Under the pieces are notes generated by a model. That model did not search any database, had not been told where the DNA came from, and saw only the letters and a program-made list of their open reading frames with translations. DNA of 64,000 nt, taken from NCBI GenBank assembly GCA_004322045.1, contig SCRN01000013.1, forward strand, positions 1 through 64,000, given 5' to 3'. This DNA is from Paraburkholderia sp. (GTDB lineage: Bacteria; Pseudomonadota; Gammaproteobacteria; Burkholderiales; Burkholderiaceae). A program made the translations under genes and the position numbers. This document shows positions 46,569 through 55,253 of the stretch, in pieces. Numbering within the stretch: position 1 is the stretch's first letter; every line of letters starts with the position of its first letter.

Positions 46569-46987
46569 GCTAATCGCCTCTTCCTTTTTATGACGAATCT
46601 TTGGTGCGACGCTTTTGCGCGCGAGGAAAGCCGCAGTGTATTTCCGCACCGATACGCTTTGGCCGGCATGCGACGAATGGCAAGAGGCGGCGACGAAATG
46701 CGGCTAGCGCTGACAAATCGGAGACACGGCTCAAGCATGCCTCCTGTCAATCCCTGAATCTCGTAGTCGGCCGGTTTGTGGGCGCCAGTGTGTACGACGC
46801 CGCACGCTTCGAATGAGCGCCCTTGCGACGCATTGATGCGTGCGTGACGTCAGATTGAATGATACGACTATCGATAAAAGAAAGCGGGCGCTATACTCTG
46901 TGCCGCATTTCATCGCTCGATAGCCCGCTTCAATTTGCCTCCGCCGACAAATCGGGGGAATAGTGTCGAATAGCCCCAATTCGGAAT
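46569..46987. promoter_or_regulatory. Intergenic region upstream of the efflux operon
   Basis: 419 bp without a gene. TATACT at 46892-46897 on the plus strand is a plausible -10 for the efflux operon. It is embedded in an inverted repeat (AAGCGGG..CTAT near 46882-46894 and ATAGCCCGCTT near 46921-46931) that could form a leader hairpin or operator. No -35 was identified with confidence. Confidence 0.45.
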
Positions 46988-48523
46988 ATGGAAAACAAAG
47001 AGCGTGGCCAATTGCGCCGAGTAAGCCCCCGATGCGATCCGCGCGCGCGGCGCGGTAGCGTTGCGGCGGTGTGGGTTTCGTTTGCCGCTTTGCTCGCCTG
47101 CGGTGGTTGCTCCGTCGGCCCCAATTTCGAACCGCCGGCGGCGCCCGTCACGGCCAGCGTGACGCGCGAGCCGTTGCCCGCGCAAACGCAGGCGACGCCG
47201 GTCGAGGGGGGGGCGGCACAACGCTTCGACCCCGCAGTCCAGCTTTCGTCGCAGTGGTGGACTTCGTATGGTTCGGCCCAACTCGATGGGCTAGTCTCTG
47301 CGGCGTTGGCCAATAGTCCGACGATCGCTTCGGCGCAAGCCGCATTGCGGGTGGCGCAAGAACAGGTGAACGCGCAGCGCGGCGGGCTGTTCCCGTCCAT
47401 CAGCGGCAGCGCGGGCGCCACGCGAGAAAAGCTGAACGGCTCGGCTCAAGGGTTTCCCGGGTTCGGCGATTTTCTATTCACGCTCTACAACGCGTCGGTG
47501 AGTTTGTCGTACAACTTCGACGTGTTCGGCGGGGTGCGGCGCGGTATCGAGGCGCAAGAAGCCGGCCGCGATGCGCAGCGCGAAGAACTGCAAGCGACTT
47601 ACCAGACGCTCGCGGCCAATGTGGTGACGGCCGCGGTGCTCGAAGCGTCGCTGCGCGCGCAGATCGCCGCGACGGGAGAGCTCGTTGCCTCGGCGCAGCA
47701 CGAAGTCGATTTGAGCCGTCAGGAGTTCGAGCTGGGCGGCGCGGCCCGTTCCGACGTTTTATCGGCCGAATCGAATTTGGCCACGGTGCAAGCGACGCTG
47801 CCGCCGCTGCGGCAGCAGCTCGCGGCTGCGCGCAGCCAACTCGCCGTTTATCTGGGCAAGCCGCCGAGCGAATACGGCGATGCGGCGTTCGATCTCGCCT
47901 CGCTGCGATTGCCGCTCGATATTCCGCTGATGGTGCCCTCCGAAATCGTGCGCCAAAGGCCTGATATCCGGCGCGCCGAAGCACAATTGCACGAGGCGAG
48001 TGCGCAGATCGGGGTCGCGACGGCGAACATGCTGCCCCAGATCGGCATTACGGGCAGCTATGGCGAATCGACGTCTTCGTTCCGCTCACTGTTCGACAGC
48101 ACGGTGTTTTCGCTGGGCGCGAACGTGACGGCGCCGTTGTTTCAAGGCGGAACGCTGAACGCCAAGCGGCGCGCGGCGATCGCCACTTACGATCAGTCGC
48201 TCGCGCAGTACCGGCAAACCGTTCTGCTCGCATTCAAGAACGTGGCCGATGCGCTGCATGCATTGGACACCGATGCGCAAACGCTGGCGGCGCAATATCG
48301 CGCGCAAACGGCCGCGGCCGACAGCTTGCATTTGATCGAACAGCGTTTCGGTCTAGGTGGCGCGAATCACCTCGAACTGCTCGTCGCGCAGCAACAGTAC
48401 CAGCGCTCGCGCGTCGCCTATGTGCAGGCGTTGGCGGCGCGCTACCAAGATACGGCGGCGCTATTTCTTGCACTGGGCGGCGATTGGAAGCGGGCGGGCG
48501 AAACCGCGCGGGCTGATCGATAA
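46988..48523 (+). CDS. Outer-membrane efflux factor, NodT/OprM-type lipoprotein
   Basis: A 511-residue TolC-family channel. Signal peptide with a lipobox-like LLACGGCS; two OEP repeats (WWTSYGSAQLDGLVSAALAN; ASAQAALRVAQEQVNAQRGG in the first; IRRAEAQLHEASAQIGVATA, FPQI-like LPQIGITGSYG, then FGLGGANHLELLVAQQQYQR in the second). It forms the outer-membrane exit of the tripartite pump whose adaptor, ATPase and permeases follow. Ribosome binding site is weak, so the exact start is uncertain. Confidence 0.93.
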   Translation: MENKERGQLRRVSPRCDPRARRGSVAAVWVSFAALLACGGCSVGPNFEPPAAPVTASVTREPLPAQTQATPVEGGAAQRFDPAVQLSSQWWTSYGSAQLDGLVSAALANSPTIASAQAALRVAQEQVNAQRGGLFPSISGSAGATREKLNGSAQGFPGFGDFLFTLYNASVSLSYNFDVFGGVRRGIEAQEAGRDAQREELQATYQTLAANVVTAAVLEASLRAQIAATGELVASAQHEVDLSRQEFELGGAARSDVLSAESNLATVQATLPPLRQQLAAARSQLAVYLGKPPSEYGDAAFDLASLRLPLDIPLMVPSEIVRQRPDIRRAEAQLHEASAQIGVATANMLPQIGITGSYGESTSSFRSLFDSTVFSLGANVTAPLFQGGTLNAKRRAAIATYDQSLAQYRQTVLLAFKNVADALHALDTDAQTLAAQYRAQTAAADSLHLIEQRFGLGGANHLELLVAQQQYQRSRVAYVQALAARYQDTAALFLALGGDWKRAGETARADR

Positions 48524-48590
48524 CGAATGGCGGCAGCGGGCGGGATAGCAGTGGCAGGATTATCCAATTCATATCGCGGAAGTCGATTAC

Positions 48591-49847
48591 ATGACCGATA
48601 AATCGGAGTTGTTGCGGCAGTTGCGGATCGATCGCGACGCACGGCCTACGGAAAGCACGTCGTCGCGGCGCCTGTGGTGGTGGCTGGCGGCGCTGATCGC
48701 TTTGCTGATCGCGCTCGGGGCGGCCGCTTTCTTTTGGTTGCATGCGGCCGTGCCGGCGGTGAAGGTGGCCGTTGCTCGGCCCGTAGCCACGGGTTCCGGC
48801 GCGCAAGGCGGCGCGTCGATTCTCGATGCGTCGGGGTATGTCGTGGCGCGCCGTCAAGCGACGGTGTCCGCGAAGATCACGGGCAAGCTTTCGCAGTTGT
48901 TCATCGAGGAAGGCGTGCATGTGAAAGAGGGCGATGTCGTTGCCAAGCTCGACGATCGCAACGCAACAGCCACGCTGCTGCAAGCGAAGGCAGGCGTGAC
49001 GCAGGCGCAAAGCACGCTGTTGCAGGCGAAGGCCGCGGCGGCCGATATCGCGCCCATCTATGCGCGCGACCGCAAGCTGGCCGCCGCGGGCGTGATCAGT
49101 ACCACCGCGCTCGATCAAAGCAAGGCGAATTACGATGCGAAGCAGACGGATGTCGCCGTCGCGGAAGGTAATTTGGCCGTGCGCCGGGCGGCGCTCGAAG
49201 TGGCGCAACGCGATCTTGACGATACGACCGTTCGTGCGCCGTTCACGGGCGTCGTGACGAGCAAGAACGCGCAACCGGGGGAAATCGTTTCGCCGCTATC
49301 GGCGGGGGGCGGTTTCACACGTAGCGGTATTTGCACGCTCGTCGATATGGATTCGCTCGAGGTCGAAGTCGACGTCAGCGAAAACTTCATTAGCCGCGTG
49401 CGTCCGAACGAACCCGCCACGCTCAAGCTGAACGCCTATCCGGACTGGAATATCCCCGCCTACGTGATTGCGGTGGTGCCCACGGCCGATCGCAGCAAGG
49501 CGACCGTCAAGGTGCGCGTGGGCTTCAAGTCGCGCGATCCGCGCATCTTGCCGGAGATGGGGGCGCGCGTCTCGTTCCTGAGCCGTGCGCAAAATGGCGC
49601 GAACGGTGCGGCGAGCGCCGGCGCGGTGACGTTGCCGGCCGATGCGGTTCAGGCGAGCACCGGTTCGGCGACAGGCACCGTCTATGTGTTGCACGACGAC
49701 ACGGTGGAGCGCCGCGAAGTGAAGCTGGGCGCGCGCGATGCGGAGGCGCAAACGGTGCTCGCCGGCCTGTCCGCTGGCGACCGCGTCGCGGTGGGCGATT
49801 TCACGAAATTGACCGACGGTGCGCACGTGAAGGTCGTCGATCGGTAA
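48591..49847 (+). CDS. Periplasmic adaptor (HlyD/MacA-type membrane-fusion protein)
   Basis: A 418-residue adaptor with one N-terminal membrane helix (WWWLAALIALLIALGAAAFF). A biotinyl-lipoyl/hairpin domain follows (SGYVVARRQATVSAKITGKL; VHVKEGDVVAKLDDRN; LDDTTVRAPFTGVVTSKNAQ). The C-terminal beta-barrel and membrane-proximal domains are also present (DMDSLEVEVDVSENFISRVR). Start supported by GGAAG. It links the inner-membrane ABC pump to the outer-membrane factor upstream. Confidence 0.93.
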   Translation: MTDKSELLRQLRIDRDARPTESTSSRRLWWWLAALIALLIALGAAAFFWLHAAVPAVKVAVARPVATGSGAQGGASILDASGYVVARRQATVSAKITGKLSQLFIEEGVHVKEGDVVAKLDDRNATATLLQAKAGVTQAQSTLLQAKAAAADIAPIYARDRKLAAAGVISTTALDQSKANYDAKQTDVAVAEGNLAVRRAALEVAQRDLDDTTVRAPFTGVVTSKNAQPGEIVSPLSAGGGFTRSGICTLVDMDSLEVEVDVSENFISRVRPNEPATLKLNAYPDWNIPAYVIAVVPTADRSKATVKVRVGFKSRDPRILPEMGARVSFLSRAQNGANGAASAGAVTLPADAVQASTGSATGTVYVLHDDTVERREVKLGARDAEAQTVLAGLSAGDRVAVGDFTKLTDGAHVKVVDR

Positions 49848-49899
49848 ACCCGCAACGCAACACGCGAACCCAGAATCGAGATCGAAGGAGCAAAGCGAA

Positions 49900-50595
49900 A
49901 TGACTGCCATGGTGTCTCTGAAGGATGTCGTCAAGACGTACACGCGCGGCAAGCAAATAGTCGAAGTGCTGCACCATCTCGACATGCAAGTGGCCGACGG
50001 CGACTTTGTCGCCCTGATGGGGCCGTCGGGATCGGGCAAGACGACGGTCCTCAATCTGATCGGCGGCATCGATCATCCGACGAGTGGGGAAATCGTCGTT
50101 GCGGGCGAGCGCATCGATCAATTGCGCGGCGGTGGCCTCGCGCGTTGGCGTTCGAACAATGTCGGCTTCGTGTTTCAGTTTTACAACTTGATGCCGATGC
50201 TCACGGCCGAGCGCAACGTCGAACTGCCGTTGCTGCTTACTTCGCTGCCCAAAGGCGACCGTTTGAAGCGTGTGCGTGCGGCGCTCGCCATCGTGGGCTT
50301 GGAGGATCGCGCCAAGCATAAGCCGTCGGAGTTATCCGGCGGGCAGGCGCAGCGCGTGGCGATTGCGCGCGCACTCGTCTCCGACCCCAAACTGCTGGTT
50401 TGCGACGAGCCGACGGGCGATCTCGACCGCACCACGGCCGATGAAATCCTGCACTTGCTGCAGGTGCTCAACCGCGAGTACGGCAAGACGATCGTCATGG
50501 TCACGCACGATCAAAAAGCGGCCGACTATGCAACGCATACGCTGCATCTCGACAAGGGCCGATTCGTCGAAGAGCGGCAAAAGACCGAAGCCTAA
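49900..50595 (+). CDS. MacB/LolD-type ABC transporter ATPase
   Basis: A 231-residue ATPase: Walker [11 protein letters not shown]-loop VFQFYNL, signature [15 protein letters not shown], Walker [14 protein letters not shown]-loop VTHD. The MacB/LolD subgroup motif [22 protein letters not shown] is present. Start supported by GAAGGAG. It serves the two FtsX-like permeases downstream; in MacB these parts are fused. Confidence 0.95.
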   Translation: MTAMVSLKDVVKTYTRGKQIVEVLHHLDMQVADGDFVALMGPSGSGKTTVLNLIGGIDHPTSGEIVVAGERIDQLRGGGLARWRSNNVGFVFQFYNLMPMLTAERNVELPLLLTSLPKGDRLKRVRAALAIVGLEDRAKHKPSELSGGQAQRVAIARALVSDPKLLVCDEPTGDLDRTTADEILHLLQVLNREYGKTIVMVTHDQKAADYATHTLHLDKGRFVEERQKTEA

Positions 50596-50611
50596 CGCAA
50601 GGGCATAGACG

Positions 50612-51757
50612 ATGAAATTCATCCCGCTGATATGGGCGATGCTTTGGCGCAAGAAGGTGCGAACTTCGCTGACGCTGCTCTCGATCGTGATCGCATTTCT
50701 GCTGTTCGGCATGCTGCAAGGCGTGAACTCGGCGTTCAAGCAAACCATCGAACGTTCGAACGTCAATCGCCTCGTGGTGACGAACAAGATTTCGATCACC
50801 GAGAGCCTGCCGTACGCCTACATGAGCCAGCTCGAAACGATTCCTGGCGTGCAGCGCGTCTCGCACGAATCGTGGTTCGGGCCTTATTACCAGGACCCGA
50901 AGAACTTTATCGCCGCATTTCCAGTTGAGCCCGAGCGCGAGTTCCCGGCACACCCGGAGATGGTCGTCGCCAAAGATCAGCTTTCCGCACTCGAGCACAC
51001 GCGCGACGGCGCGATCATCGGCGCAGGCTTGGCGAAAAAGTACGGATGGAAGATCGGCGATCGCATTCCGCTGCACTCCACGATCTGGGTGAAAGCCTCG
51101 GACGGCAATTCCGATTGGGATTTCACGATCGTCGGCATCTATGAAGTGCCGAGCGAGCGTTCGCGCGAAGACGCCATGTTCTTCAACTACAAGTACTTCG
51201 ACGAAGCGCGCAGTTTTGCGAAAGGGAAGGTGGGGTGGTACATCGTGCAGGTGAAAGACCCCAGCCAATCGGCGCAGATCGCGCAGGAGATCGACCGTCG
51301 CTTCGCCAATTCGCCCGATGAAACCAAGACCCAAACGGAGAAGGAGTTTCAACAGTCGTTCATGAAGCAGATCGGCGACATCAATCTCATCGTCACCTAC
51401 ATCCTCTTCGCCGTCTTCTTCGCGCTGTTGTTCGCGGTCGGCAGCACCGTGATGCAGGCCGTGCGCGAGCAAGTGCCCGAATTGGCCGTGCTCAAGACGC
51501 TCGGCTTTTCCGATACGCGCATGCTCGTGCTCGTTCTCGTGCAATCGCTGACGCTGTGCATTTTTGCGGCGCTGCTCGGGCTCGCTATTGCCGATCTGCT
51601 CTTTCCGATGTTGCGCGGCACGCTCGGCGTCGTCGACATGCCCGTGACCGTCATCGCCGAAGGAGTCCTCATGGCGGCGCTGCTCGCCGTGGCGACCGGC
51701 ATCGTTCCGGCTTGGCGCGCCAAGCGGCTCGTCATCGTGGAGGCACTGCGCTCATGA
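50612..51757 (+). CDS. FtsX/MacB-type ABC permease (first)
   Basis: A 381-residue permease with one N-terminal helix, a periplasmic MacB-like domain (VQRVSHESWFGPYYQD ... IIGAGLAKKYGWKIGDRIPL) and three C-terminal helices (LIVTYILFAVFFALLFAVGS; LAVLKTLGFSDTRML; VIAEGVLMAALLAVATGIVP). The last 4 bp overlap the second permease (ATGA). It probably pairs with that protein as a heterodimer. Confidence 0.92.
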   Translation: MKFIPLIWAMLWRKKVRTSLTLLSIVIAFLLFGMLQGVNSAFKQTIERSNVNRLVVTNKISITESLPYAYMSQLETIPGVQRVSHESWFGPYYQDPKNFIAAFPVEPEREFPAHPEMVVAKDQLSALEHTRDGAIIGAGLAKKYGWKIGDRIPLHSTIWVKASDGNSDWDFTIVGIYEVPSERSREDAMFFNYKYFDEARSFAKGKVGWYIVQVKDPSQSAQIAQEIDRRFANSPDETKTQTEKEFQQSFMKQIGDINLIVTYILFAVFFALLFAVGSTVMQAVREQVPELAVLKTLGFSDTRMLVLVLVQSLTLCIFAALLGLAIADLLFPMLRGTLGVVDMPVTVIAEGVLMAALLAVATGIVPAWRAKRLVIVEALRS

Positions 51758-52932
51758 TCAAGCAAATCGTTGCTGTCACGTCGATGAACCTGCGTAGTTT
51801 GCCGCAGCGCATCGGCACGGCGTGGGTCATCGTGATTGGTATCGCCGTGACCGTCGCGGTCATGGTGTCGGTGCTGGCCATGGCCGCGGGTTTTCAACGC
51901 ACGTTGAAGGGCACGGCGCGCGCCGATCGGGCCATCGTGTTGCGCGCGGGTTCGCAGGCCGAGCTCGAAAGCACGATCGATCGAGAAAACGCGCAGACGA
52001 TCATGGATGCGCCCGGTGTCCGTAAAGACGAAGCCGGGCGGCCGATCGCTTCGGCGGAAGCAGTCGTGATCGTCGCTTTGCCGCAAAAGAAGGATGGGGC
52101 CGACGCGAACGTCACCTTGCGCGGGGTCGGGCCGAACGCGGCGAAGCTGCGGCCTGAGATGCATTTGATCGCCGGACGAATGTTTCGCCCCGCCGTGCGC
52201 GAGTTGATCGTCGGCAAATCGGCCGTGGCGCAGTTCAAGGGGCTCGAGCTCGGCAGTCACATTGCCTTTCGCGACTCCGAATGGACCGTCGTCGGCATTT
52301 TCGAGAGCGGCGGCGATGCGCATGAATCCGAATTGCACGGCGACGCCGAGACCGTGCTGTCTGCCTATCGGCGCAATGGTTTCCAATCCGTGACGGTCAT
52401 GCTCGATTCGGCGGCAGCGTTCGATCGATTCAAGAGCGCCTTGACGACCGACCCGACGCTCAAGGTGGGCGTCCAGCGCGAAGCCGATTATTACGCGGCG
52501 CAATCGCGCAACTTGTCGAAGCTTTTGAATTTGCTTGCGTATTTCGTGGGCGGCATCATGGCACTCGGCGCGTGCTTCGGTGCGCTCAATACGATGTACA
52601 CGGCGGTGTCCACGCGCACGCGGGAAATCGCCACGCTGCGTGCGATCGGCTTTTCCGGCATGCCGATCGTGATTTCGGTGTTGGTTGAGGCGCTGCTGCT
52701 TTCCATCATCGGCAGTGCCATCGGCTCCGGCGCTGCGTGGCTGTTCTTCAACGGCAACACGGTCAATACGCTCGGCGCGGGTTTCACCCAGGTCGTGTTT
52801 CATTTGACGGTCACTGCGTCGTTGCTCGTGTCGGGCGTGTTCGTCGCCTGCACGATCGGTATGCTCGGGGGCTTGTTACCGGCGGTACGTGCGGCGCGTT
52901 TGCCGATTGCGACCGCGTTACGGTCGAGTTGA
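51754..52932 (+). CDS. FtsX/MacB-type ABC permease (second)
   Basis: A 392-residue permease of the same layout: N-terminal helix (GTAWVIVIGIAVTVAVMVSV), periplasmic domain (ELIVGKSAVAQFKGLELGSH, EWTVVGIFESGGDAHESEL), and C-terminal helices (LLNLLAYFVGGIMALGACFG; STRTREIATLRAIGFSG; LLVSGVFVACTIGMLGGLLP). Start overlaps the first permease by ATGA. Last structural gene of the efflux operon before the two-component genes. Confidence 0.92.
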   Translation: MIKQIVAVTSMNLRSLPQRIGTAWVIVIGIAVTVAVMVSVLAMAAGFQRTLKGTARADRAIVLRAGSQAELESTIDRENAQTIMDAPGVRKDEAGRPIASAEAVVIVALPQKKDGADANVTLRGVGPNAAKLRPEMHLIAGRMFRPAVRELIVGKSAVAQFKGLELGSHIAFRDSEWTVVGIFESGGDAHESELHGDAETVLSAYRRNGFQSVTVMLDSAAAFDRFKSALTTDPTLKVGVQREADYYAAQSRNLSKLLNLLAYFVGGIMALGACFGALNTMYTAVSTRTREIATLRAIGFSGMPIVISVLVEALLLSIIGSAIGSGAAWLFFNGNTVNTLGAGFTQVVFHLTVTASLLVSGVFVACTIGMLGGLLPAVRAARLPIATALRSS

Positions 52933-52984
52933 CGGCGAGGTGAAGGCCTCTCTTCCTGGCCGCTTGTGGGTGCGTCGCGACGGC

Positions 52985-54031
52985 ATGCGCCAGCCGGCGC
53001 CGCTCGCGCGCAGCGTCGTCTCGATCCTATGGCTCGTCGCGTTCTGCAGCATCATCAGCGTGGGCTTTTGGACGGCGCATCGCGACGAACCCTTGCTGCG
53101 GTATCTTGTGGTCGGAAACGGAATCGGCTTGAGTGCCTCGGTCCTCAGCAGGCTCACCGGGACCCTCGCCGCGACGCGCGTTGGCCTCTTGCCTAGGGTT
53201 CTGCTGATCGCGCCGTTGAGCGTGGTGGCGGGCGTAGAAATCGCTGCCTACACGGTGGGTGGCGTGCCGCATTTGCTGGGGCGTTCGAGCCTCGACGCTT
53301 GGCTTCACTACGGTACGTCGTTCGTCATTGCGGGCGTCGCGTGTGCGTTCGGCGCGGTATCTGCTCAAGCGATGCGGATGCGCGCATCGTTGGAAACGCA
53401 GCGGCGCGAGGCGGCCGAGTTGCGGCAAGCCGAGACGGCGGCGCGGCTCGCCCTGTTGCAAGCGCAGATCGAACCGCATTTCCTGTTCAATACGCTGGCG
53501 AATGTGCAGAGTTTGATCGAGCGCGACCCGAAGCGCGCGGCGTCGATGCTCGATAGCCTCAATCGATACCTGCGCGCGAGCTTGAAACGCACGCGCGATG
53601 CTGCCTCGACGCTCAAGGACGAACTCGAACTCGTGCAAGCGCTGCTCGACATTGCCTCGATTCGTCTCGGCGATCGGTTGCGCTATACGATCGACGTCGT
53701 CGAGCCGATGCGTCAAGTGCCGCTCGCGCCGCTGCTGGTGCAGCCACTCGTGGAAAACGCGTTGCTGCACGGCATCGAGCCGGCGATCGACGGGGGCGAG
53801 ATTCGCATCGTGGGGCGAATCGAAGACGATAGGTTGACGCTCGATGTGATCGACACAGGCGTCGGCCTGGGACACAGCACGAAGTTGCATGGCGGCGTGG
53901 GACTGTCAAACGTACGCGCTCGCTTGAATAGCGTGTATGGTGCGCGCGCGAGCGTGTCCGTCGTCGCGAACGCCGAAGGCGCGCGCGGTGTGACATCCAG
54001 CCTGTGCATTCCGATTTCTCCGCATCGCTAG
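52985..54031 (+). CDS. LytS-type sensor histidine kinase (His_kinase family)
   Basis: A 348-residue kinase with four N-terminal membrane helices (SVVSILWLVAFCSIISVGFW; LLIAPLSVVAGVEIAAYTVG). Then comes the His_kinase box with phospho-acceptor His in LLQAQIEPHFLFNTLANVQS, and a HATPase domain (LLVQPLVENALLHGIEPAID, VIDTGVGLG). It starts about 50 bp after the second permease; GTG 52940 is an alternative start in the same frame. Pairs with the LytTR regulator 13 bp downstream and probably controls the adjacent efflux operon. Confidence 0.9.
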   Translation: MRQPAPLARSVVSILWLVAFCSIISVGFWTAHRDEPLLRYLVVGNGIGLSASVLSRLTGTLAATRVGLLPRVLLIAPLSVVAGVEIAAYTVGGVPHLLGRSSLDAWLHYGTSFVIAGVACAFGAVSAQAMRMRASLETQRREAAELRQAETAARLALLQAQIEPHFLFNTLANVQSLIERDPKRAASMLDSLNRYLRASLKRTRDAASTLKDELELVQALLDIASIRLGDRLRYTIDVVEPMRQVPLAPLLVQPLVENALLHGIEPAIDGGEIRIVGRIEDDRLTLDVIDTGVGLGHSTKLHGGVGLSNVRARLNSVYGARASVSVVANAEGARGVTSSLCIPISPHR

Positions 54032-54044
54032 GGAGCGCTCGCTT

Positions 54045-54773
54045 ATGCCGTCAGCTCTAATCGCCGACGACGAGCCGAATCTTTCGGCCGAACTCGCTGC
54101 GCGCCTAACGCGGTTTTGGCCCGAACTGCAGATCGTATCGATGCCACGGGATGGGGGGGAGGCGCTGGCGCAGTTGAACGAGAAGCGCCCCGATTTCGCC
54201 TTCCTCGACATTCGCATGCCGGGTATCGATGGGCTCAAGGTTGCGCAACTGGCTGCGCCCGTGCGCGTGGTGTTTGTGACGGCATACGATGCCCATGCGG
54301 TGGATGCGTTCGAGGCCGCCGCGACCGACTATTTGCTCAAGCCGGTGACGGACGAGCGCCTCTTGCGCTGCATCGCACGTTTGCAGCAGAGCGGCGCGCC
54401 GGAGCGTGGGGCAGCGGCCGACGAATTGACGCTGCCTGGGGACGTGGCGCCGATTCGATGGTTGACGGTGGGGATCAAAGAAACCACGAAACTAGTATCG
54501 ATCGACGATGTGCTCTTCTTTCAGGCTACCGATAAGTACACCGAGGTGGTCACGCGCGATCAGCGGCATTTGATTCGCACACCGCTGAAAGAGTTGCTGC
54601 CGCGGCTGGACGGCGAGCAATTCGCGCGGATTCATCGCGGCGTGATCGTGGCTTATGCGGCAGTGGATTACATCGAGCACGATCTGCTGGGCAGGTTGCG
54701 GATTCATGTGGTCGGCGGCGGCGTGGTGCTGCCCGTCAGCCGGGCCTACGCGGCGTTGTTCAAGCGGATGTGA
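54045..54773 (+). CDS. LytTR-family response regulator
   Basis: A 242-residue regulator: receiver domain (ALIADDEPNLSAELAARL, phospho-acceptor Asp55 in FAFLDIRMPGIDG, Lys in DYLLKPVTDE) and a C-terminal LytTR DNA-binding domain from about residue 137 (GIKETTKLVSIDDVLFFQAT; QFARIHRGVIVAYAAVDYIE; VLPVSRAYAALFK). Partner of the preceding kinase. Confidence 0.93.
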   Translation: MPSALIADDEPNLSAELAARLTRFWPELQIVSMPRDGGEALAQLNEKRPDFAFLDIRMPGIDGLKVAQLAAPVRVVFVTAYDAHAVDAFEAAATDYLLKPVTDERLLRCIARLQQSGAPERGAAADELTLPGDVAPIRWLTVGIKETTKLVSIDDVLFFQATDKYTEVVTRDQRHLIRTPLKELLPRLDGEQFARIHRGVIVAYAAVDYIEHDLLGRLRIHVVGGGVVLPVSRAYAALFKRM

Positions 54774-54777
54774 TGGC

Positions 54778-55190
54778 TTATGTCTCGTCACACTGCATTT
54801 GGCGCCACTTAAACACGCTAACGATGACATAACCGATCAATCCGAAGTTATCGGTCAGCGTGCTTATGACATGCCGCAACGGGCTGATGTGCCGAGCAGC
54901 CCGACCTCGGTTGCCGTGTCGAAAGCCAGACCGAAAAGGAAGCACAGACAATACATGTGCCAGCTTCGCGTGATGAGCACAAACAGCCGACGGAAGATCC
55001 GGGAGAGGAAACCCAGGCAGCCGAGCAACATGTCGAAGTCCTCGTTGACGAACGGCGATGCCCATCGAGGCGGACACGATGATCGTCGAACGTCCCAGAG
55101 AAAACATGAGGCCCATGGAAATCGGTCGCCGGCCGGCCCACATCAGCTTGCGCGTCACGTTATTGATGGTGATTTCCAATCCCCTGCTCA
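54778..55190 (-). pseudogene. Remnant of a HoxN/NiCoT nickel-cobalt transporter
   Basis: Three pieces of a HoxN-type permease can be read on the minus strand in two frames. Piece 1 (about 55060-55175): NNVTRKLMWAGRRPISMGLM then FSLGRSTIIVSAS, the NiCoT signature with His of GHS changed to Arg. Piece 2 in another frame (about 54872-55060): NEDFDMLLGCLGFLSRIFRR, ITRSWHMYCLCFLFGLAFDT, ATEVGLLG. Piece 3 back in the first frame (54778-54870): LTDNFGLIGYVIVSVF to the stop. The N-terminal third and two internal segments are missing, with a frameshift. It is broken next to the end of the oxidase gene at 55254, marking a rearrangement or insertion junction. Confidence 0.85.
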
Positions 55191-55253
55191 GCTTGGAACG
55201 CAGTGCATACGGCGGAGTGAACTCGCTCGCAGATAGGGCTGATTTGGGGCCGA

